From Ktedonobacterales bacterium (lineage in GTDB: Bacteria; Chloroflexota; Ktedonobacteria; Ktedonobacterales; JADMIN01), in the NCBI GenBank assembly GCA_025935235.1, contig JAICVT010000235.1, positions 1 through 7,113 on the forward strand: a stretch of 7,113 nucleotides of DNA, in the 5' to 3' direction. Of the stretch, positions 1 to 4,825 are shown piece by piece. Every line of letters starts with the position of its first letter. Positions within the stretch are counted from its first letter, which is position 1. The notes under the pieces were generated by a model that saw only the letters and a list, made by a program, of their open reading frames with translations, had not been told where the DNA came from and ran no database searches. The translations under genes and the position numbers were made by a program.

Positions 1-1
1 C

Positions 2-430
2 TGGATCGCCGAGACGCGCTACCGCGAGACGGCTGACGGCGACATCACGCTGACGCTGCAGCTCGACAACTATGCCGATCGCGCCGAGGGTATGCTGGCG
101 CGGCTGCGCATCGCCGAAGACCTGCGCCAGCGAACGCGCGGCGTCTATCGCGTCACGCAGTCGCCGGGCGCGCAGCAGGTGGGGTTCGTCTCGCTGCGCG
201 CGCCCAGCGCCACGGCGGGGCAGGTGATCGGGGCCAGCGTCAGCTTCATCCCGACGCTGGCGAAGACGCCGACCGGGTTGAGCTTCAGCGCGCTCGCCAG
301 CGCCAATGTCGGCGGTGGTCCCAGCGTCACCGCTGGCACGCTGACGCCGTATGGCTGCGAGGTAACGGTGACGGCGGCGAGCGCGGGCGCTGTCACCTGG
401 GCGGGAACCTGGACGACGGTGGGAGCGTAG
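2..430 (+). CDS. Phage tail / receptor-binding-like protein, C-terminal fragment (5' end outside window)
   Basis: The frame is open from the left edge to a TAG stop, giving 142 visible residues; the start lies outside the window. The first 50 or so residues (beginning WIAETRYRETADGDITLTLQ) have the look of the end of a phage minor tail or baseplate-type protein: an alternating beta stretch, then an amphipathic helix ending LRIAEDLRQRT. The last 85 residues are rich in Gly, Ala, Thr, Ser and Val, with alternating hydrophobic strands and an ending VTWAGTWTTVGA. This resembles the small beta-sandwich modules at the tips of phage fibres and other carbohydrate-binding structural proteins. Known: such proteins lie just upstream of lysis genes in siphovirus-like genomes. 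Seen: a lysin and a holin-like gene follow on the same strand, beyond an antisense HIT gene. Inferred: virion or tail-like-particle component. It could instead be a surface protein; no catalytic motif is visible. Confidence 0.6.
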   Translation, partial: WIAETRYRETADGDITLTLQLDNYADRAEGMLARLRIAEDLRQRTRGVYRVTQSPGAQQVGFVSLRAPSATAGQVIGASVSFIPTLAKTPTGLSFSALASANVGGGPSVTAGTLTPYGCEVTVTAASAGAVTWAGTWTTVGA

Positions 431-444
431 CGAGCATTGGCGGC

Positions 445-912
445 TCAGTTCATGTTGGCGAGTCGCGCTTTGATCGCCAGCGCCACGCGCCGCGCCTCGT
501 TCGGGTCACCCTGGTTCTGGCCGGAGTGGCCAGCCGCGCTCAGCAGCGCGAAGACATCGGGGCCGCGCCGCTCCTCTGGCAGATCGACGGCGCGCGGAAT
601 CAGGTGGATGTGCAGGTGCGCCACCGACTCCGCGAAGAGCGCGGCGTAGACCTTCGCGGGAGCCAGCGTCTCGCGCATCGCCTGCGTGATGCGCTGCAGC
701 AGCGGGCCGAGCGCGGCGGCCTCGTCGGCGGTCAGGTCGGCCAGGCTCTCGACATGCCGGGGCGGCTTGAGCACGAGCCAGCCGACCATCGGGATCGGCT
801 CGAAGGTGTGCTCCAGCCGCCAGAGGCCGTCGTCATAGAGCGCGCCGCCCGGCGCGACGATGGCTCCGCGATTGGCGCGGCAGGCGACGCAGGTCGCGGT
901 CGTCGAGTCCAT
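445..912 (-). CDS. HIT-family (histidine triad) nucleotide hydrolase/transferase
   Basis: The 155-residue product carries the histidine triad HLHIHLI at residues 99-105 (H99, H101, H103), matching the family pattern H-x-H-x-H with hydrophobic spacers. By family, the middle histidine (H101) is the catalytic nucleophile attacking the alpha-phosphate of a nucleotide. An N-terminal C8-V-A-C11 pair resembles the zinc-binding CxxC of many bacterial HIT proteins. The segment GWLVLKPPRHVESLADL (44-60) fits the central strand and loop of the fold. Length is normal for a cytosolic HIT protein. The ATG at 912 is preceded by AGGA (925-922) with 8 bases between. The gene is convergent with the tail-like gene (14 bases between stops) and divergent from the lysin, so it sits alone on the minus strand inside phage-type genes. 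Family known; substrate (dinucleoside polyphosphate, AMP-lysine or other) not deducible. Confidence 0.93.
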   Translation of the reverse strand: MDSTTATCVACRANRGAIVAPGGALYDDGLWRLEHTFEPIPMVGWLVLKPPRHVESLADLTADEAAALGPLLQRITQAMRETLAPAKVYAALFAESVAHLHIHLIPRAVDLPEERRGPDVFALLSAAGHSGQNQGDPNEARRVALAIKARLANMN

Positions 913-925
913 CAGTCTGATCCTG

Positions 926-961
926 CTTTCATTTGGGAGTGAGATGAAAGACGTGCAAATG
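926..961 (-). promoter_or_regulatory. Inverted repeats in the HIT leader, next to the ribosome binding site
   Basis: Two overlapping inverted repeats are present. CTTTCAT (926-932) pairs perfectly with ATGAAAG (944-950) across 11 bases, and CATTTG (930-935) pairs with CAAATG (956-961). They share bases, so they are mutually exclusive folds if transcribed. In the HIT transcript the 7-bp hairpin ends directly against the AGGA Shine-Dalgarno (925-922). This could modulate ribosome access, or the DNA could be a repressor operator in the HIT-lysin divergent gap. The arms are short and chance is possible. Confidence 0.3.
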
Positions 962-983
962 AGAGGAGGCGCCAGCGGAAGCG

Positions 984-989
984 ATTATA
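984..989 (-). promoter_or_regulatory. Candidate -10 box for the HIT gene
   Basis: Read on the minus strand this is a perfect TATAAT. It predicts a start of transcription near 976 and a leader of about 64 bases before the HIT ATG at 912. No good -35 is visible at the usual 16-18 base spacing (the best stretches are CACATC or ACATCA), so an activator or a tolerant spacer would be needed. In DNA this GC-rich a perfect TATAAT is unlikely to be chance, but position and strand are the only other support. Confidence 0.4.
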
Positions 990-1032
990 CGACGACAGTT
1001 GCGCGTGATGTGCGAGTGACGTGTGTGAGGTG

Positions 1033-1042
1033 GAGAGAGGAG
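1033..1042 (+). promoter_or_regulatory. Ribosome binding site that sets the lysin start
   Basis: The purine run GAGAGAGGAG ends 8 bases before the ATG at 1051. Longer in-frame starts exist (GTG at 1021, 1030 and 1042), but they lie upstream of or within this site and lack their own. The ATG at 1051 is therefore the preferred start; another ATG at 1066 lies farther from the site. Confidence 0.75.
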
Positions 1043-1050
1043 TGAGCGAG

Positions 1051-2043
1051 ATGGCGGCGAGTGTGATGACGAATTGCCAGAAGGCGACCCAGATGGCGGG
1101 CCGGGTCGTGCTATTCATCGGCACAGAGTGCAGGACGTGGAGCATCGCGGACTTCGCGAGCGCGGCGCGCAATGCGCGGGCGATGGGGGTGGATACGATC
1201 TCGCCCAAGCGACTCGATGGCGGCATCCCGTGGTATGGCGACGCGGCGCGGCTGCGCCAGGAGCGCGCCGCCGTGCTGGCGGAGGGCTGCGGCTATCTGC
1301 CGTTCGCCTATTGCTATGGGCCGCGCTTCGGTGAGGCGCAGATCGCCGACGAGTGCCGCCTGCTGGCCGAGATGATGGCGGCCAACGACGGCTCGATCTG
1401 CGCCGACATGGAGGTCGAGTGGAACGGGCATGTCGCGGACGCCGAGCGCTTCGAGCAGTTGATGCGACCGGTGGATGGGCTGCTCTACGTGACGAGCTGG
1501 TCGGACCCGCGCCAGCAGGACTGGCTGGGCGTGACCCGCGCGCTGGCGCCGTGCGTCAACGCCTGGGTTCCACAACAGTACGACAACTGGCTGGCCACCC
1601 AGGAGGGCCAGCTGACCGCGCTGGGCGAGACGTGCGTGCAGCCCGCCTTCGATCTGACGGGCGAGTTCGGCGCCAACGATCCCTTCGCGCTGACCCGGCA
1701 GGCGCTCTCTCGCGGCCACACCACCATCTGGCTCTGGGAGTATCAGCCCGCGCTGCGCAATCCCAACCTGACCCGCAGCATCGCCGCCGCGATGGGCAAT
1801 CAACTGGCCAGCGGCGCGCCGGTCACGCTGCCCGCGCCGACCCGCCCGCCACGTCAGCGCGTCTACATCGTGCGCGCGGGCGACACGCTCTCGGCCATCG
1901 CCATCCGCCTGAACCTGCCCAACTGGTATGCCGACCTCTACCTGCTCAATCGCGCGACGATCGAGGCGGCGGCGCAGGCGCATGGGCGGCCCAACAGCCA
2001 GAACGGCGCGCTGATCTATCCGGGCGAGGCGCTGACCTATTAG
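1051..2043 (+). CDS. Phage-type endolysin: TIM-barrel glycan-hydrolase-like domain plus LysM
   Basis: The product has 330 residues in two parts. Residues about 18-250 look like a GH25-like TIM barrel: a first strand VVLFIG, GVDTISPKRLDG (46-57), YLPFAYCYGP (82-91), then CADMEVEW (117-124). The D119-x-E121 pair at the end of a strand is in the position expected for catalytic acids of this fold. AWVPQQYDNW and TIWLWEY supply later strands. A Pro/Ala linker (about 254-268) leads to one LysM module (about 270-330, YIVRAGDTLSAIA ... YPGEALTY), which by family binds the GlcNAc sugars of peptidoglycan. There is no signal peptide or membrane segment, so export probably depends on a holin; a holin-like gene follows 25 bases downstream. 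Inferred role: cutting cell wall glycan for host lysis. The barrel's exact family is unproven and DUF1906-type glycosidase-like proteins are an alternative. Confidence 0.82.
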   Translation: MAASVMTNCQKATQMAGRVVLFIGTECRTWSIADFASAARNARAMGVDTISPKRLDGGIPWYGDAARLRQERAAVLAEGCGYLPFAYCYGPRFGEAQIADECRLLAEMMAANDGSICADMEVEWNGHVADAERFEQLMRPVDGLLYVTSWSDPRQQDWLGVTRALAPCVNAWVPQQYDNWLATQEGQLTALGETCVQPAFDLTGEFGANDPFALTRQALSRGHTTIWLWEYQPALRNPNLTRSIAAAMGNQLASGAPVTLPAPTRPPRQRVYIVRAGDTLSAIAIRLNLPNWYADLYLLNRATIEAAAQAHGRPNSQNGALIYPGEALTY

Positions 2044-2068
2044 CGCGCCAGAGGGGAGGAGACGAGCG

Positions 2069-2338
2069 ATGCAGCCGAAGGGAACTGGCAGCCTGTGGAG
2101 CCGGGCGCGCGCCTACGCCGCACTGACGCCAGCCGAGCGGGCGCTGCTGCGGCTGGCGGAGGGGCTGCTCTGCGCGGGGCTGGTGGCGGCGCTGCCCGTC
2201 ATCGCCGATGCGCTGGGCCGCCAGCCGATCAACTGGAGCGATCTAGGCAGGGCGGCGCTGGCGGCGGGCGCCACGGCGATGCTGCTGGCGCTCAACAAGT
2301 ATCTGCGCGCCCACAGCGATCCGCCGCTGACGACGTAG
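2069..2338 (+). CDS. Small two-helix membrane protein, holin-like
   Basis: The 89-residue product has two predicted membrane segments, about residues 26-49 (LLRLAEGLLCAGLVAALPVI...) and 59-79 (LGRAALAAGATAMLLALNKY), joined by a short polar turn. The N-terminus is basic (K4, R12, R14) and the end is short and hydrophilic. This layout and length match small phage holins, which accumulate in the cytoplasmic membrane and form holes that release the lysin. The ATG is well supported by a GAGGGGAGGAG run 7 bases upstream. The gene follows the lysin by 25 bases on the same strand, the classic lysin-holin pairing, so the two are very likely co-transcribed. Holins share little sequence, so the call rests on topology, size and neighbour. 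A non-lytic small membrane protein of a tail-like particle locus is the main alternative. Confidence 0.68.
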   Translation: MQPKGTGSLWSRARAYAALTPAERALLRLAEGLLCAGLVAALPVIADALGRQPINWSDLGRAALAAGATAMLLALNKYLRAHSDPPLTT

Positions 2339-2351
2339 GGCGCGCGGGCCA

Positions 2352-2486
2352 GCGATTGAAACCGCGCCTGAAGGCGGCGTGCGCGCCGCCGCGAGACCCG
2401 CCTACGCGGGTCCAGGTCCGGCATCCTCGCGTCTGCGCAGGCGGACTTCGCAGCCCGCAGAGCTTCCCAGGCGCGGTTTTAACCGC
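2352..2486. repeat. Nested palindromic intergenic element, probable dispersed repeat
   Basis: This 135-bp element fills nearly all of the gap between the convergent holin (stop 2338) and sigma-factor gene (stop at 2495). The outer arms are 2352-2370 (GCGATTGAAACCGCGCCTG) and 2468-2486 (CAGGCGCGGTTTTAACCGC). They pair at 18 of 19 positions if one G-U is allowed, including a perfect 12-bp core. Inside are three further hairpins: GGCGGCG/CGCCGCC (2373-2379 with 2384-2390), GACCCGC/GCGGGTC (2395-2401 with 2406-2412) and GTCTGC/GCGGAC with one G-U (2431-2436 with 2441-2446), each with a four-base loop. The design resembles dispersed palindromic repeats of REP/MITE type. A second copy is not present in this window, so dispersal is inferred. 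It may also act as a two-way terminator. Confidence 0.7.
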
Positions 2487-2494
2487 CAGCTCCA

Positions 2495-3373
2495 TCAGAC
2501 ATGCGGCAGGCCGCGCAGCTTGTCGGGATTCCCGATCACGCGCAGTTCGTGGATCGCGTGGTCGGCGACAGTCACGCCGATGAAGATCACGGGCGCGCCG
2601 TCCGTGCGGAAGATGATGGCTGGCTCGCCATTGGCCCGCGTGATCTCCACCTCCACAGGCCGGGGATAGTTGCGCATCGACCCGAGGATGAAGCGCGCCA
2701 CGGAGCTTGCGCCGTGCAGCGGACGAGTCGCCGCGCCCTTGGCCTTGCCGCCGCCATCCGTCCACAGCGTCACGTCGTCGGCGAGCAGGCGCGTTAGCGC
2801 GTCGAGGTTGCCATCGCCGACGGCGTCCATGAAGCTGTGGAGCAATTGCGCGTGCCGCTCGGCCGAGGGCGTGAAGCGCGGGCGCTGCGCGACGATAAAC
2901 TGCCTGGCCCGGCGGAAGATCTGCCGACAGGCCGCCTCCTCCTTGCCGATGATCTCGGCGATCTCGGCAAAGGAGTAGTCGAATACCTCATGCAGCAAGA
3001 ACACCGCTCGCTCCGGAGGCGTGAGACGCTCCAGCAGCACGAGGAAGGCCATCGAGAGCGATTCCTGCGTCTGCGCCTGCGCCAAGGGCATATCATCCTC
3101 TGTGATCAGTGGCTCTGGGAGCCACGGCCCGACATACGTCTCGCGCTGGGCGCGCGCGGATTGCAGTTGGTTGAGGCAGAGCCGCGTCACCACCGTGCTG
3201 AGGAACGCCTCCGGCGATCTGATCTCGTCTGGCGCGTCGTTGGCTGCGTTGTGGTAGCGCAGGTACGCCTCTTGCACGGTATCTTCGGCGTCCGTGACGC
3301 TGCCCAGCATGTGATAGGCGATGGAGAACAGCTTGCCGCGCGCGGCTTCAAACTGGTTCAGGGTCTGGTTCAT
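2495..3373 (-). CDS. sigJ: ECF41-family (SigJ-like) RNA polymerase sigma factor with fused SnoaL-like domain
   Basis: The 292-residue protein has sigma region 2 (about 8-75; AYHMLGSVTDAEDTVQEAYLR), sigma region 4 (about 105-160; LTPPERAVFLLHEV ... AEIAEIIGKEEAACRQIFRRAR) and a C-terminal SnoaL-like cone domain (about 173-286). It carries all three hallmarks of the ECF41 group: WLPEP (84-88) in the linker, DGGGK (206-210) and NPDKL (282-286) in the extension. In this family the fused domain takes the place of a separate anti-sigma factor and tunes activity; none is encoded nearby. The ATG at 3373 has AGGGA 8 bases upstream. It follows the oxidoreductase gene by 39 bases on the same strand, so they are probably co-transcribed. 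ECF41 genes typically adjoin oxidoreductase, carboxymuconolactone-decarboxylase or epimerase genes, and the family is reported to drive that neighbour. The symbol is by similarity; the signal sensed is unknown. Confidence 0.94.
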   Translation of the reverse strand: MNQTLNQFEAARGKLFSIAYHMLGSVTDAEDTVQEAYLRYHNAANDAPDEIRSPEAFLSTVVTRLCLNQLQSARAQRETYVGPWLPEPLITEDDMPLAQAQTQESLSMAFLVLLERLTPPERAVFLLHEVFDYSFAEIAEIIGKEEAACRQIFRRARQFIVAQRPRFTPSAERHAQLLHSFMDAVGDGNLDALTRLLADDVTLWTDGGGKAKGAATRPLHGASSVARFILGSMRNYPRPVEVEITRANGEPAIIFRTDGAPVIFIGVTVADHAIHELRVIGNPDKLRGLPHV

Positions 3374-3412
3374 GGCTCGTTTCCCTGTATCCCCGCGCTC
3401 CTTGCGCTGATG

Positions 3413-4696
3413 CTAGCGTCGGCGCGCGCCGACCGCTACCCGCGGCGTGTCGTCCACGTGTGGCTCCGCCTGTGGCGCTGACTGTGGCGCCGCCTGCCGC
3501 CGCGCCCTCGCATAGCGGCCCTTGCCTGTCCACAGATATGCGCCCAGCGGATGCTTGTCGCGCTCGGCGCTGGTGGCCAGGTAGTTGAGGCCGAACGCGC
3601 GGATGCTGGCGGCGATCCGCCCGGTGAAGTAGGGCGCGCGGGCGATGTCGTCGGCGGTCTTGCTGAAGCCGATGCCATCGCCATGCCCCAGCGCGATGCC
3701 CTGGCCGATATAGGCGAAGCTCAGCGGCTTCGGCGCCCTGCCGTGCAGGATGTCGCTGACGCAATCGGCCCCATGCGCCCCTAATATTAGGGCGGTGAAG
3801 GCGCTCATGCGCAAGGGCGCGCCCGGCTCCTCGCGCGCGTGGGCAGCGTCGCCGATGGCGAAGATGGCAGGATCAGTGATCGAGCGCATGTAGGGGTCGA
3901 TGATGATCTGGTCGCGCGCGTTGACGGCCAGCCCGGCCTCACGCGCCAGCGACGGCGCGGTGAATCCACCCGCCCAGACACACAGATCGTGCGGCAGGCT
4001 GCGTCCGTCGGCGAGCGCCACGCTGTCGGCGCGCACCTCGCTGATGCGCGCCTGCTCGACGATGGCAACGCTCTGGCGCTCCAGCGAGCGGCGCATGTAG
4101 CGCGCGACCCTCTCGCCGATGAACGCGCCGAACACGCCCTCCGTCACCAGCGCGACCCGCAGCTTCGGATACGACGACGCCAGCTCCGCCGTCGTCTCGA
4201 TGCCCGTGGCGCCAGCGCCGCAGACGACGATCCGCGCGCCCGCCGGGAGCTGTGGCAGCGCCGCGCGCATGGCCTCGGCCGAGAGCGGCCCGCGCGGCGC
4301 CAGCGTATACGCATGCTCGGCGGCGCCCGTCACGCTGGCGCGCTCGGTCGCGCTGCCCAGCGCGTAGATCATGGTGTCATACGTCAGCCGCCGCTCAGCG
4401 CCTTCGGCGGGCGCCAGGCTGATCGCTTTGCGCTGCGGGCTGATGGCCGTCACGCGGGCCTGGACGAAGGTGATCCCCGTTCCCGCCAGCGTCGCCGGAA
4501 TCGAGCGCCAAGGAATCGGGTGGTTGGCCGCGTATTCATGCAGGCGCAGCCGCTCGGTGAAGGTATCCGTCTCGTTCACCAGCGTGACGCTGACGGGCAG
4601 GTCGCGCGTCTTGCGCGCCAGCCGTGTGGCGCAGAGCAGTCCCGCGTAGCCCGCGCCCACGATCACGACGGAGGTTGTTGGTTGTGGTTGTCGCAT
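3413..4696 (-). CDS. FAD/NAD(P)-dependent oxidoreductase, NDH-2-like (pyridine nucleotide-disulfide oxidoreductase family)
   Basis: The 427-residue protein has two Rossmann folds. VVIVGAGYAGL has the FAD GxGxxG at residues 14-19. RIVVCGAGATGIETTAEL has the NAD(P)H GxGxxG at 160-165, with an acidic residue at E167. The second FAD contact is AIFAIGDAAH (278-286, D283). No redox-active CxxC is visible, so it is not a thioredoxin or dihydrolipoyl reductase; it looks closest to type II NADH dehydrogenases and related single-subunit dehydrogenases that pass electrons from NAD(P)H to quinone or another acceptor. The last 30 residues (about 398-427) are Pro/Ala/Arg-rich, hydrophilic and probably disordered, not a membrane anchor. 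The ATG has AAGGA (4710-4706) 9 bases upstream. It lies directly upstream of the ECF41 sigma gene and behind an ECF41-like promoter, so it is the likely main target of that sigma factor. The electron acceptor is unknown. Confidence 0.9.
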   Translation of the reverse strand: MRQPQPTTSVVIVGAGYAGLLCATRLARKTRDLPVSVTLVNETDTFTERLRLHEYAANHPIPWRSIPATLAGTGITFVQARVTAISPQRKAISLAPAEGAERRLTYDTMIYALGSATERASVTGAAEHAYTLAPRGPLSAEAMRAALPQLPAGARIVVCGAGATGIETTAELASSYPKLRVALVTEGVFGAFIGERVARYMRRSLERQSVAIVEQARISEVRADSVALADGRSLPHDLCVWAGGFTAPSLAREAGLAVNARDQIIIDPYMRSITDPAIFAIGDAAHAREEPGAPLRMSAFTALILGAHGADCVSDILHGRAPKPLSFAYIGQGIALGHGDGIGFSKTADDIARAPYFTGRIAASIRAFGLNYLATSAERDKHPLGAYLWTGKGRYARARRQAAPQSAPQAEPHVDDTPRVAVGARRR

Positions 4697-4751
4697 CGCG
4701 TGTCGTCCTTTCGGTCTCCGATGAAGCGCATTGCCGCGCCTCTGGAATGGA

Positions 4752-4778
4752 GACCGGCGAGTGGCGCGCTTCGTGACA
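4752..4778 (-). promoter_or_regulatory. Candidate ECF41-type promoter of the oxidoreductase-sigma operon
   Basis: On the minus strand TGTCACG (4778-4772) is followed after exactly 16 bases by GGTC (4755-4752). The ECF41 motif as I recall it is TGTCACA, about 16 bases, then CGTC, so the match is 6 of 7 and 3 of 4 at the right spacing. Transcription would begin near 4745, about 49 bases before the oxidoreductase ATG at 4696, with the AAGGA ribosome site at 4710-4706 inside the leader. An ECF41 gene lies in the same predicted operon, which makes a chance match less likely. Confidence 0.6.
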
Positions 4779-4803
4779 CCCCAACCCTATCCGCCGCAAC
4801 TCC

Positions 4804-4825
4804 CGTGGGATCTCTCGTGGGATCT
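4804..4825. repeat. Phased 10-bp direct repeat upstream of the ECF41-like promoter
   Basis: CGTGGGATCT occurs at 4804-4813 and again at 4816-4825, a 12-base period (close to one helical turn). The copies end at and slightly overlap the MFS stop codon (4826-4824). Relative to the predicted transcription start near 4745 they lie at about -59 to -80, where an activator often binds. They may equally be a slippage duplication at a gene end. Confidence 0.5.

Noticed and set aside
1021..1050. Upstream GTG starts for the lysin
   Set aside because: The purine-rich ribosome site lies within this stretch and is correctly spaced only for the ATG at 1051.
1111..1983. Minus-strand frame of 290 residues antisense to the lysin
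   Set aside because: It is rich in Arg, Gly and Gln with no domain, and lies opposite a frame with a recognisable barrel and LysM.
2352..2486. CRISPR-like or tRNA-like reading of the GC-rich hairpins
   Set aside because: The hairpins differ in sequence and spacing, so there are no direct repeats with spacers, and no cloverleaf or T-arm consensus can be placed.
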